The position numbers and the translations under genes are program-made. From Gemmataceae bacterium (GTDB taxonomy: Bacteria; Planctomycetota; Planctomycetia; Gemmatales; Gemmataceae), in contig JANWYO010000180.1 in the NCBI GenBank assembly GCA_025055215.1, positions 1 to 36,267 on the forward strand: a DNA stretch of 36,267 bases, written 5' to 3'. The number at the start of each line of letters is the position of its first letter. Positions within the stretch are counted from its first letter, which is position 1. Shown here piece after piece: positions 15,557 to 24,096 of this stretch. The notes below the pieces were generated by a model that saw only the letters and a list, made by a program, of their open reading frames with translations, searched no databases and had not been told where the DNA came from.

Positions 15557-18500
15557 TCAACGGGCCGCGCCGCGAAGCCGAACCTGGTTCCGCACCCACT
15601 GCACCAGGACCTGATAACGGGGATCGTCCGCCGTGTAGCGGGCACCCCCCTGATGACCGTCTTCCTCCCCGGTCTGGATGTTGAGCGGCTTCCGCAGGAG
15701 CTTGCTTTGTTGGGGGTTCTGGACGTCGATCTGGCCCTGCAAGCGGCGGTAGTTGGCCAGGAGCTTGGCCGGCTCTATGTAGCCGGTCGGGTCGGGGGGA
15801 TCAAGGTAGAGCGTGGGCACCCGGCCGGGCACACCGTGGCACGACAGGCAGCTGCGCTGGTCTTCGCGTTTGAGGCGGTTCAGCTCGGCCCAAACGTGGT
15901 CGCGGAAGAAGACGATGTCGCTGAACTGCTCGCTCGTCAGCGGCATGGCCGGCTGGCCCAGCCGCGCCGCCTCCTCTTGGAGGGCAGCATCAAGGTCTTT
16001 GCGGAAGGCAGCATCGTCGTCGCCGAGGATGCGTTGCAGGGTCTCCCGGGTCTTGGCCTCTTTGACGGTGGGGAGGGCCGCCGCCAGAGCGGTGCGGATT
16101 TCGGGATTGCGGCGAATCGCCGTCTGGTTGGCCAGCTTGAACGCCTGCTCCCGGGTCAGGGCAGGGGCATCGGCACTCAGGGCGGCGACGTACATCTGCG
16201 CCAGCCGTTGCCGCGCCGAAGCAAACGGATCGAGCATCCGTCGGCCCTGCTCGTTGCGCTGCACTTCCAGTCCTCGGATGACGTCTTTGGTCAGCACGAC
16301 ATAGTCGAGGGCGAAGACGTAATTCTTTTCGGCCGCGGGGTTGGCCCCGACAATCTCGATTTCCAATTCGTTCTCACCGGCTTTCAGCTCGTAGACACCC
16401 AGCGACACCGGCCCCGTCGCCGTCAGGTACGGCCGGTACAGGTCGCGAACGTCGCCGAGCTTGCGACCGTTGAGATAAAGCTGCACGGTGGCGTAGTCCT
16501 TGTCGAGGATGAAGCCTGCGGTCAGGTCGTACCTGCCGGCCTCGGGGGCCGGCAGGGCGAGCGTCAGCCGCTCACCCGGTTTCCCCTCGCGCCACCAGAG
16601 GACCTTGTTCTTGCTGGCCAGGCCGTCTCCCAGCAGGGTTTCGGTGGTACGGCCAAAGGTCAGCTTCAGGACTTTCATGGTTTCGCCTTCGATAGCGCCT
16701 TCCAGGGCCTGCTGGTTGGCCAGTTCGGAGCCACTGCGGAAAGAGAGCATCCAATCGGTGTTCAGCACCCAGAAATGCCGACGCGAGGCGTCCGCCTCCT
16801 CCGGCACCAAGGAGAAAACGGCGGCCCGGTGCAGGTCGCGATTGTTGGCCAGCACCTTGCCCAGGGCGTCGGCCAGCCACAGCCGCGCGTCGGCCGGCGC
16901 GAGTTCGACCGCGGAGTACAGCGCGCGGAAAAACGCCGCTTCCTCGTCTCGGCTGAGCCGCTCCGCGAACCTCCAGCGCACGCGGCTCAGCACGCCGCTC
17001 AAAGCGTCGGCGTGGTCCTTGCCGTCGGCCCGGGTGTGGAACTCGACCAGTCGCCGAACGAGCCGGCTCATCTGTTCGGGCTCAGCGTCGAGGCTGACCG
17101 ATTGGGGATTGGACAAAGCACGCGCTGCGGGACCGACGGTCTCCGCGACACCGTCGCGGATCAAGCCGATCAGCCGTTGCTGCAAGGAGGCGTGGGGGAC
17201 GTTGGCCGCCGCTTCCAGGGCGATCTGCGTCCAGAGTGGATCGCCTTGGTCGAGGACGGCGAGCACCGCGGTGCCGATCGCGTCGCCCGCGCCCGGCGTG
17301 CTGTAACCGAGCTGGCCGGGGCCGCCGTCCCCGCCGCGCTCCTGATAGCAGGTGGCTGCCACTGCGGCCAATCGGCGGTCGAGCCGCTGGCGGGTCATGG
17401 AGTCGGCCGCGGCCCTGGCCGCAGCCAAGCGCCGGTAGAGGTCGGCCAACTCGGCGTACTGCTGCTTTCCGTCGTTGCCCGCCGAGCCGGTCTGGTTGGC
17501 AATGTGGCCATTGGCGATCAGCAGCGAATGGGTCGAGTAGCGCAGGGCGTGCTCGGCGAGGTAGCTCGGCTCGGGGCGAAGCAGGGCGTCGACCCAGGCG
17601 GCATTGAGGCGTGCCCGAGTCGGCGGGTTCCAGATCCACCAGTGCCACGCCGCCTTGAAGGCCGCCGCTCGCACCGCCGGGTGCGGGTCGCGGAACGCCT
17701 GGTCGAAGAGGTCATTCAGGCGGTCAAAATGGATCCGCGACTTGGGGCCAACGGCATCGGCGCGGATCAGGAGGGCATGCAGGACCGATTCGCGGGTCAG
17801 GTCGTCGCCGCGGGCGAAAGCGTCGAAGGTCTCGTCCCAGCCGATGTCGTCGAGCAACAGCTGGCGAAGGGCCCAGAAGGCTGCTTCCCGCACCATTTTC
17901 ACTGGATGATTCAGGCTCCGGAGAATCACCGGCAGCCCCTCCGGCGCGAGGACGCCACCCAGGCCGATGAGACCATAGTAGCGCTCCTGGGGATCGTCAC
18001 TACCTGCGACGGCGAGCATCAGGTCCACCAACTTGGTGTCGTTCGTGGTTGCCAAGTGGCGTGCGCGCAGGATCCGAGAAACCCGAGGCTCGAGACTGGG
18101 GGGTGCGACGAAGGAGCGTCGGTCGATTGGCTCCGGCGTCACGGGATGCAGCAGACCGAGCGCCCGCAGGGCGTAGGCCGTGGTCACAAAACCGGTGATG
18201 GCGTCCTGGTTCCACAAGCCGTACGGGGTCTGCTGCCGGCAGAGCGCCTGGATGCCGCGCTGCACTGCCGGGTGGTCTTTGGTCAAGCCGGCGGCTTGCA
18301 GGCCGATGAGGGCGACGGCGGTGGGGGCCGTGGCGCTGCGCGGCGGCTCGCTTCTGTTCGGCGTGTTGGTCCGACTTCCCTTGGCGTCGGTCGATTTCTG
18401 TTCCCGGGTCAAGTCATAGTTCCAACCGCCGTCGGGCAATTGGAGGTCGATGAGACGCTGCTGGTCGAGCTTGGCTTGGGCCAACAGCTGGGCGTGCAGC

Positions 18501-20245
18501 TCTTCGGCGTCGGCGAGGGCTTGCGCCGCCGATCGCTGGCCGCGGTAGCGCGGGTCGTTCGCCAAGGCCTTGACCCGGTCGAGGTAATCCGCTGGCCAAA
18601 CGCGGCAGATGAGTTCCAGCCGATGGCCGAGGTCATCGAGCACCGCGTTGTTCTTTTTTTCGTTAGCCGGGTCGAGCGCCTTGCGGGCTTTGTCTTCCAA
18701 GCCCAAGAGGTACTTCGGATCGCCGGTGTCGTCCCAGGCACGGCGGAGGATTTCGCTGGCAAATTTGTAGACCACGATCGGGCCATAATTGGAGCCTCGG
18801 CCAGCGGCATTGATACCGCCGGGGTCGGTGGTTTGCAGCACATAGTTGGCCGCACGGATGTGCTGGTAGGCATGGAGCTTCTTGGGCCGCTGGAAGCGTT
18901 CGGCCAGGACCATGTTTCGGCCGGCGACCCGGGTGCCGGCCGGGCCGTCCCCCAGGTCGTTGGGCGGCAGGCTGGTGTTGACGCAGGCATCGACCAAGTG
19001 ATTAGTCGGCCGGGCGCACTCGTACATGGTGTTGACCAGCCGTCGCCAATTCATCATGGTGCCCGGCGGGAAGCGGTGGCCGTTGGCCGCCGCTTCCGCC
19101 ACCCCCCACACCCCACTTTGCGTGTGGCAACTCATGCAGTTCTCACCGAAGAGGTTCGTCCCGTCACGCACTCGCTGGAACGCGGCAATGTTCCGCGGCC
19201 GATGGATCAGCCAGGCATCGACCTCCGCCAAGTGATAATACATCCCCTGGCGTATGGTGCGGATCGGATCATCGAATGGCCCCAAATCGACCAGGCGAAC
19301 TTCCAGCTCATACCCCGGCTGATTGGCTTCGACTCGCAGGTAATACGTCTCCCCAGGTTGCAGCGTGCGGGTGATGAAGGTGCGGTAGTTGTCGTCCTGC
19401 TGGTGCGGCTTTTCGTTCAGGTCGCGTCCTTCCAGATACTCAGTGACCCGACTTCCGTCCTTGCCATCGCGGGTGTAGCAGCGGATGCGGGCGCTGACGA
19501 TCGGCTCCACCAATTGCAAATTGGCCGTCAGCAACTTCGGGCGCGTCCCCCGGTAGACCAATTGGTACCAGTCGTCGCCGTCCCCGGTCCCCACGCGCTG
19601 GTTGTTGAAGTACTCGAGGTCGTCAGCACCCCCGAAGACGACGATTGTCCGGTCGCCGTCGTCCGGTTCGATGGGAAGCTCGTTGGCCTGGGCCGCGGAG
19701 TCGTTCGGCTCGCTCTCGACCAAGGCCCCATGAATCGAACAACGGTTGAATATTGGATCGAAGGGCGTGACTTCGATGCGGACAGGCACGGCGAGGCCGG
19801 TCGGCCACGGCGTCTTTTCCGGAGGCCGAATGCCGAGCCGGGCGGTGCCGCGGTCGTGGGCGAAACTCGGTTCGGGGAGGGTTTCCCCGGGCGAGGGGGC
19901 TATGGTCAACATATGGCAGCCGGTCTCCAAGGCCCGGCACAGCACATAGACGTCGGTGTCGAAGGCGTGGAGTGTCTTTTGCCAACGGTGGCGCGGCCCG
20001 ACCCAGCTGACTCGCAGCGCACCGTTTTCAGGCAGCGCAGTGGGCTTCGGCAGATGGACGGAAAGACTGAAGAGCAGCCCTTCTTTCAGTTCGAATTCCC
20101 GTTGCCAAGGCTGGCTGATCTGGATTGTCTCCACCAGCGGCATGGCTGCGGGCGCAGACGCCTGCGTGTTCCTGAGCAGCAAGGCGCCGCAGAAGACTGG
20201 CAAGCAAAGAAACGGAAACGTGAAGCGACGGCATCGCTGCATCAT
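15557..20245 (-). CDS. Giant exported di-haem HEAT-repeat protein (planctomycete cytochrome)
   Basis: Predicted exported protein of 1562 aa. ATG 20245 opens a signal peptide (MMQRCRRF, then FPFLCLPVFCGALLL, cleavage near TQASA); an upstream TTG at 20275 is less likely. An N-terminal beta-rich region (about 170-320) includes a pre-peptidase-like module (SEPNDSAAQANELP...GDDWYQLVY). Haem-binding CMSCH lies at about 370-374. A helical region (about 605-710) with GGWNYD and TAVALIGLQAAGL resembles squalene-cyclase-type alpha/alpha repeats. HEAT-like repeats follow (about 745-930). A beta-sandwich segment near 1185-1320 resembles a carbohydrate-binding module. A second haem site CLSCH lies at 1466-1470. 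This layout suits extracytoplasmic electron transfer coupled to binding of a large substrate. The actual substrate is unknown. Confidence 0.85.
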   Translation of the reverse strand: MMQRCRRFTFPFLCLPVFCGALLLRNTQASAPAAMPLVETIQISQPWQREFELKEGLLFSLSVHLPKPTALPENGALRVSWVGPRHRWQKTLHAFDTDVYVLCRALETGCHMLTIAPSPGETLPEPSFAHDRGTARLGIRPPEKTPWPTGLAVPVRIEVTPFDPIFNRCSIHGALVESEPNDSAAQANELPIEPDDGDRTIVVFGGADDLEYFNNQRVGTGDGDDWYQLVYRGTRPKLLTANLQLVEPIVSARIRCYTRDGKDGSRVTEYLEGRDLNEKPHQQDDNYRTFITRTLQPGETYYLRVEANQPGYELEVRLVDLGPFDDPIRTIRQGMYYHLAEVDAWLIHRPRNIAAFQRVRDGTNLFGENCMSCHTQSGVWGVAEAAANGHRFPPGTMMNWRRLVNTMYECARPTNHLVDACVNTSLPPNDLGDGPAGTRVAGRNMVLAERFQRPKKLHAYQHIRAANYVLQTTDPGGINAAGRGSNYGPIVVYKFASEILRRAWDDTGDPKYLLGLEDKARKALDPANEKKNNAVLDDLGHRLELICRVWPADYLDRVKALANDPRYRGQRSAAQALADAEELHAQLLAQAKLDQQRLIDLQLPDGGWNYDLTREQKSTDAKGSRTNTPNRSEPPRSATAPTAVALIGLQAAGLTKDHPAVQRGIQALCRQQTPYGLWNQDAITGFVTTAYALRALGLLHPVTPEPIDRRSFVAPPSLEPRVSRILRARHLATTNDTKLVDLMLAVAGSDDPQERYYGLIGLGGVLAPEGLPVILRSLNHPVKMVREAAFWALRQLLLDDIGWDETFDAFARGDDLTRESVLHALLIRADAVGPKSRIHFDRLNDLFDQAFRDPHPAVRAAAFKAAWHWWIWNPPTRARLNAAWVDALLRPEPSYLAEHALRYSTHSLLIANGHIANQTGSAGNDGKQQYAELADLYRRLAAARAAADSMTRQRLDRRLAAVAATCYQERGGDGGPGQLGYSTPGAGDAIGTAVLAVLDQGDPLWTQIALEAAANVPHASLQQRLIGLIRDGVAETVGPAARALSNPQSVSLDAEPEQMSRLVRRLVEFHTRADGKDHADALSGVLSRVRWRFAERLSRDEEAAFFRALYSAVELAPADARLWLADALGKVLANNRDLHRAAVFSLVPEEADASRRHFWVLNTDWMLSFRSGSELANQQALEGAIEGETMKVLKLTFGRTTETLLGDGLASKNKVLWWREGKPGERLTLALPAPEAGRYDLTAGFILDKDYATVQLYLNGRKLGDVRDLYRPYLTATGPVSLGVYELKAGENELEIEIVGANPAAEKNYVFALDYVVLTKDVIRGLEVQRNEQGRRMLDPFASARQRLAQMYVAALSADAPALTREQAFKLANQTAIRRNPEIRTALAAALPTVKEAKTRETLQRILGDDDAAFRKDLDAALQEEAARLGQPAMPLTSEQFSDIVFFRDHVWAELNRLKREDQRSCLSCHGVPGRVPTLYLDPPDPTGYIEPAKLLANYRRLQGQIDVQNPQQSKLLRKPLNIQTGEEDGHQGGARYTADDPRYQVLVQWVRNQVRLRGAAR

Positions 20246-20576
20246 CGATCGAACCCCAGAGGGGTAGCGGGCCAAGTCGGAAGGTCCGTGGGGGACTGGG
20301 CCCTGGAGAAAGTTAGACCGTCGGTTGAGGCCTGGAATGCCACGGCAAGCACGGCCCTCGCCGCAGCCATGTCCCCGGCAAAGCCGACGACCGGACCCTC
20401 AATTAAATGATGTCTCAACCGACGGTTTCAACTAAATTTCTCCGACGATGCGGCCGCCCAGCTGTGCGGCGGTTCCCTCCCGTTCGAGGGCCCTCGAGGG
20501 TTCCAAGGTGCGAGGGCACCCCTACCGAAGAGGCGAAAGGGCAAGAGGCCAAGAGGCGGGGCGGCGGGTTTTCTCG
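20246..20576. other. Intergenic region between divergent genes, mostly uncharacterised
   Basis: This region separates the cytochrome gene (-) from the pseudopilin gene (+). It contains the inverted repeat at 20305-20443 described separately. The remainder (20444-20576) has short purine-rich repeats and no coding frame that I trust. Confidence 0.4.
20305..20443. repeat. Inverted repeat with paired 11-bp palindromic cores
   Basis: The left arm (20305-20329) reads GGAGAAA, GTTAG, then ACCGTCGGTTGAG. The right arm (20414-20443), on the other strand, reads GGAGAAATTTAG, TTGAA, then ACCGTCGGTTGAG. The 13-base part and the outer GGAGAAA are identical; a 5-base gap separates them in one arm only. 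The right arm contains the full palindrome AACCGTCGGTT and the left arm has it with one end base changed (GACCGTCGGTT). About 84 bases lie between the arms. It could be a pair of operators for a dimeric regulator or a small miniature element. Confidence 0.55.
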
Positions 20577-20605
20577 TTGACAGGGGCGGTTGCGCGTCCT
20601 ACGCT
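20577..20605 (+). promoter_or_regulatory. Candidate promoter of the pseudopilin gene
   Basis: A perfect -35 TTGACA (20577-20582) is followed after 17 bases by TACGCT (20600-20605). The leader would be about 145 bases and includes the short hairpin GCGGAA-TGG-TTCCGC (20703-20717) ahead of the ribosome-binding site. Confidence 0.45.
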
Positions 20606-20755
20606 GACATCAAGGCGGCACTTCGGCTCTTCCGATCGCTCAAGCGTGATCTCGTCCGCGTGGCCGTCGGATGCGAGCGACAGTGAATCTCAGGAGTATT
20701 GTGCGGAATGGTTCCGCTTCATTTTCCTTCATCACCTGTTCGGAGGAATGGTCTC

Positions 20756-21481
20756 ATGCGTCGTATCTCTTCCAGGATGAGGCGTGGGTTCACGCTCATC
20801 GAGTTGCTGGTGGTGATCGCCATCATCGCGGTCCTGGCCAGCATTTCGGTGCCCGCAGTCATCCGGGCCTTGGAGACGGCCAACCGGGCGCGGTGCACGG
20901 CCAATTTGTCCAACCTTGGGGTGGCGGCGTTCGCCAACGCGACCTCCAACGCCAGCCAATCGTTCCCCCAAGGTCAGGATTCCCAGGGGAACTCTTTCTA
21001 CTGGGCGATTCGCGGGGAAGCCGGGGTGCCCGAATCCAACACCGGGACGGAAGCGGTGTCGTTCTTCCTTTGCCCCTCGCGAGGGGCCGCCTCGGCGCTG
21101 CAAGGGCCCTATGCCCACTTCGGCTACCTGGCCCAGCGGTCGGTCCTCGGCTTCGGCAAGCGCGTGCCCCTCAACTCCATCACCGATGGGGCTGACAATA
21201 CGTTCTTTGCCGGCCACATGGCGATGGACCCGCAGTCGTACCTGACGAGCGGCCAGCCCTGGCGAACCGGCAACTTCGCCGTCAATGGCACCAGCCACCA
21301 GAAAGATGCCGTGGGCCAAAGCACCGACGGCTTCGGCTCGCCGCACGCCTCCGGGTCGCCGTTTGTTTTCTGCGATCGGTCCGTCAAGCTGGTCCGCTAC
21401 GACGTCAGCCCGCAAACGATTCAGGCGTTGTGGACGTTCAACGGCGGTGAACGGCTCAACCAGCAAGACATCGACTGGTAA
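20756..21481 (+). CDS. DUF1559-type prepilin-like protein
   Basis: Type IV pilin-like or type II secretion pseudopilin-like protein, 241 aa, expected at the cell envelope. Residues 1-11 are a basic leader ending in Gly, followed by [19 protein letters not shown], the prepilin peptidase recognition and membrane helix; cleavage should fall between Gly11 and Phe12. The body fits DUF1559, greatly expanded in Planctomycetota, with a C-terminal [23 protein letters not shown] resembling the family's H...DGSV ending; Arg replaces the usual Gly in DGSV. ATG 20756 is preceded by GGAGGA at good spacing. The protein is shorter than many members (about 300-350 aa). A strong terminator follows, so it is a single-gene unit. 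Confidence 0.9.
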   Translation: MRRISSRMRRGFTLIELLVVIAIIAVLASISVPAVIRALETANRARCTANLSNLGVAAFANATSNASQSFPQGQDSQGNSFYWAIRGEAGVPESNTGTEAVSFFLCPSRGAASALQGPYAHFGYLAQRSVLGFGKRVPLNSITDGADNTFFAGHMAMDPQSYLTSGQPWRTGNFAVNGTSHQKDAVGQSTDGFGSPHASGSPFVFCDRSVKLVRYDVSPQTIQALWTFNGGERLNQQDIDW

Positions 21482-21506
21482 GCGCCAAATCGTTGCCGCG
21501 CTGATC

Positions 21507-21550
21507 GCAGGCCCCGGCGGTTGCCCGCCGGGGCCTGCCTGTTGTTGTTC
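21507..21550 (+). terminator. Terminator of the pseudopilin gene
   Basis: A perfect 14-bp stem (21507-21520 with 21525-21538) has the loop TTGC and is followed by CTGTTGTTGTTCCC. It lies 25 bases after the stop and just beyond the end of convergent trpE. Confidence 0.78.
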
Positions 21551-21559
21551 CCTTCCGCC

Positions 21560-23056
21560 TTATAGCTGCGTTTCCGCAATCTCCAAGGCTCGCAGCAACC
21601 CCATCGCCTTGTTCAGCGTCTCCTCGTACTCCTTGGCCGGCACGCTGTCGTAAACAATCCCGGCCCCCGCTTGGAGATAGGCCGTCTGCCCCAGCAAGAC
21701 TAGCGTCCGCAGGGCGATGCACGTATCCATGTTGCCACTGAAGTCGATGTAACCGACCGCCCCGCCATACGGCCCGCGCCGGTGGGGCTCCAACTCGTCG
21801 ATGATCTGCATCGCCCGCACCTTCGGCGCCCCGCTGAGGGTCCCCGCCGGCAGACACGCCCGCAGAGCGTCAAACGCCGTTTTGCCCGGCGCCAGTCGGC
21901 CGGTGACGGTGCTCGACAGGTGCATGACGTGGCTGTAGCGCTCCACGTGCATGACGTCCTCCAGCTGCACGGTGCCGTAGCGCGCGACCCGGCCAATGTC
22001 GTTGCGCCCAAGGTCCACCAACATGATGTGTTCGGCCCGTTCCTTCGGATCGGCCAGCAGCTCGGCGGCCAGCTGCTCGTCCTCCTCGTCGGTCCGGCCC
22101 CGTCGCCGCGTCCCGGCCAAGGGCCGGATCGTCACCTTGTCCTCCTCGACGCGCACCATGATCTCGGGCGAGGCTCCCACGAGCACCAGCGGTCCGCTTT
22201 TGAGATAGAACATGAATGGACTGGGATTCAGCACCCGCAAGGCCCGGTAAATGTCGAATGGCCGCGCCCGCGTCTCGGTCTGCAAGCGCTGGCTGAGGAC
22301 GATCTGAAAGGCATCGCCTGCCCGGATGTATTCCTGACATCGGCGAACGGCGGCCTCGAAGCCCGCCGGGGTAAAGTTCGAGGTGTACGACCGCCGCACC
22401 TCCCCGACGGGGGCAATGTCGGTCAGCTGCAAGTCGGCTACCCCCTGCTGAAGCCGCTCCACCAGCCGATCGACCCGGGCGCAGGCCCGCTGATAGCTCC
22501 CCAACAAGTCGGAGGGATCGACGTGGGCGTGGGCCACCGCGGCAATCGTCTTGTTGATGTGGTCGAAGATGACCATGCGGTCGTAGAAGGCGAATGACAG
22601 ATCGGGCAGGCCACGGTCATCCGGCGGCGCGTGCGGCAGGTGCTCGACGTAGCGCACGGCATCGTAGGCGGCGTAGCCGACCGCCCCGCCGCAGAAGCGG
22701 GGCAGTCCCGGGACGTGCGGTGCCCGATAGCGGCTGATCTCCTCTTCCAGCCGGCGGAGCGGATCGGGATGTTCGAGCACCGTCGGTGGGCCGCCGGGGG
22801 GGCCCACCGACGCCAGCTGCACGCGCCGCTCGTAAGCCTCGAAGCGAAGAAAAGGCCCCGCCCCCAGGAAACTGTAGCGCCCGACCCGCTCACCGCCGAC
22901 GACGCTCTCGAAGAGAAAGGACCAGTCCCCCTCCTGGACCTTGCAAAAGGCGCTGACCGGGGTGAGGGTGTCCCCGATCAGCTGCCGATAGACGGGCACC
23001 AGGCTGGCGGCCCGGGCCAGCTCAACGTATTCGTCCAACGTGGGGCGGTAACGCAT
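21560..23056 (-). CDS. trpE: Anthranilate synthase component I
   Basis: Catalyses chorismate plus glutamine (or ammonia) to anthranilate, the first committed step of tryptophan synthesis, with a TrpG amidotransferase partner. The 498-aa form from ATG 23056 has GAGGTG upstream; ATG 23083 adds nine residues and is equally in frame. The N-terminal domain carries SFLFES (the LLES-like site where tryptophan binds for feedback inhibition). The chorismate-binding domain has [46 protein letters not shown] and a [12 protein letters not shown] ending, all expected for TrpE rather than PabB. No trpG or other trp gene lies beside it. It is divergent from dapA. Confidence 0.94.
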   Translation of the reverse strand: MRYRPTLDEYVELARAASLVPVYRQLIGDTLTPVSAFCKVQEGDWSFLFESVVGGERVGRYSFLGAGPFLRFEAYERRVQLASVGPPGGPPTVLEHPDPLRRLEEEISRYRAPHVPGLPRFCGGAVGYAAYDAVRYVEHLPHAPPDDRGLPDLSFAFYDRMVIFDHINKTIAAVAHAHVDPSDLLGSYQRACARVDRLVERLQQGVADLQLTDIAPVGEVRRSYTSNFTPAGFEAAVRRCQEYIRAGDAFQIVLSQRLQTETRARPFDIYRALRVLNPSPFMFYLKSGPLVLVGASPEIMVRVEEDKVTIRPLAGTRRRGRTDEEDEQLAAELLADPKERAEHIMLVDLGRNDIGRVARYGTVQLEDVMHVERYSHVMHLSSTVTGRLAPGKTAFDALRACLPAGTLSGAPKVRAMQIIDELEPHRRGPYGGAVGYIDFSGNMDTCIALRTLVLLGQTAYLQAGAGIVYDSVPAKEYEETLNKAMGLLRALEIAETQL

Positions 23057-23082
23057 CGCGGCGGCACCTCGATTTCCGCTCA

Positions 23083-23111
23083 TTGCAAGGACGCCTCGGT
23101 TGTTGTAGAGT
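23083..23111 (+). promoter_or_regulatory. Candidate promoter of dapA
   Basis: TTGCAA (23083-23088) and TAGAGT (23106-23111) are 17 bases apart, with dapA starting about 45 bases past the expected transcription start. If trpE begins at 23083 rather than 23056, the -35 touches its start codon. Confidence 0.38.
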
Positions 23112-23161
23112 CACTTCCCGGAATCGGCCCCCAGTCTCCCTCCAGGTGTGGAAACAGACCC

Positions 23162-24052
23162 ATGAACACCCGCGGCGAACAGTTCGCTGGCCTGACCGTG
23201 GCCTTGGTCACCCCCTTCCGCAACGGAGAGATCGACTTCGAAGCCCTGCACCGGCTCGTCGATTGGCACATCGAGCAGGGAACCGACTGCCTGTCGCCGG
23301 TGGGGACGACAGGCGAATCGCCCACGCTCGACCACGACGAGCACGAGCGGGTCATCGCCGCGGTCGTCGAACGGGCTGCCGGTCGGATCAAGACCTTGCC
23401 CGGCACCGGCTCCAACAGCACGCGCGAAGCGATCCGGCTGACGCGCTTCGCCAAGCGGGCGGGAGCGACGGGCGTCTTGCAGGTCGGGCCCTATTACAAC
23501 AAGCCGACGCAGGAAGGCTACTATCGCCACTTCCTGGCCATCGCCGAGGCCGTGGACATTCCCATGGTCCTCTACAATATCCCCGGCCGCACCGGTTCCA
23601 ACATCTTGCCGGAAACCATCGCCCGCCTTGCCGAGGCCGTCCCGCAGATTGTCGGCATCAAGGAAGCGTCGGGGTCGCTCGACCAGGCATCGCAGATCGC
23701 AGCCCTGTGCGACCTGACGATCCTCAGCGGTGACGACAGCTTGACCCTGCCGCTGATGAGCATCGGTGGCCGCGGGGTGGTGTCGGTGGTGGGCAACATC
23801 GTGCCCCGCGACATGAAGGCGATGGTGAGGGCTTTCGACGCCGGCCGGGTCCGGGAAGCCCAGGATTGGCATCGCAAGCTCTTCCCCTTGTGCCGCGACA
23901 TGCTCGGCGTGGCCACCAACCCCATCCCGGTCAAGACGGCCATGAAACTCCTGGGCCGGGGCACCGGTGAGCTGCGCCTGCCGTTGTGCCCACTCGATGC
24001 CGCCGGTGAAGCCAGGGTCCGGCAGACGTTGGTCCACTATGGGCTGCTGTAA
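23162..24052 (+). CDS. dapA: 4-hydroxy-tetrahydrodipicolinate synthase
   Basis: Condenses pyruvate with L-aspartate-4-semialdehyde in the diaminopimelate/lysine pathway, which supplies peptidoglycan. The 296-aa protein has the full TIM-barrel signature: GTTGES (48-53, with the Thr49/Thr50 pair), the YYNKP tyrosine region (111-115), YNIPGRTG (138-145, general acid-base Tyr138 and substrate-binding Arg143) and the Schiff-base lysine in GIKEASG (Lys167). These residues favour true DapA over N-acetylneuraminate lyase or KDG aldolase relatives, though these paralogues cannot be fully excluded by eye. A perfect palindrome overlapping the stop probably ends transcription before the regulator gene. 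Confidence 0.92.
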   Translation: MNTRGEQFAGLTVALVTPFRNGEIDFEALHRLVDWHIEQGTDCLSPVGTTGESPTLDHDEHERVIAAVVERAAGRIKTLPGTGSNSTREAIRLTRFAKRAGATGVLQVGPYYNKPTQEGYYRHFLAIAEAVDIPMVLYNIPGRTGSNILPETIARLAEAVPQIVGIKEASGSLDQASQIAALCDLTILSGDDSLTLPLMSIGGRGVVSVVGNIVPRDMKAMVRAFDAGRVREAQDWHRKLFPLCRDMLGVATNPIPVKTAMKLLGRGTGELRLPLCPLDAAGEARVRQTLVHYGLL

Positions 24053-24076
24053 GGCGGCGCCGGCCGGCGCCGCCTT
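24051..24076 (+). terminator. Palindromic hairpin at the dapA stop
   Basis: A 26-base perfect palindrome starts in the dapA stop codon and can fold as an 11-bp stem with a 4-base loop ending in TT. It lies between dapA and the regulator gene and probably acts as a terminator or attenuating barrier. Confidence 0.6.
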
Positions 24077-24096
24077 GCGGCCGACGGAAAGCGAAC

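Noticed and set aside
20246-20275. TTG start at 20275 for the cytochrome gene
   Set aside because: It adds ten polar residues before the natural signal peptide; ATG 20245 or 20242 is a more usual start.
15653-20410. Very long open frame on the plus strand (about 1585 codons)
   Set aside because: It is antisense to the giant cytochrome gene, which has a signal peptide, haem motifs and recognisable repeats; the plus frame has no domain sense and is a product of high third-position GC.
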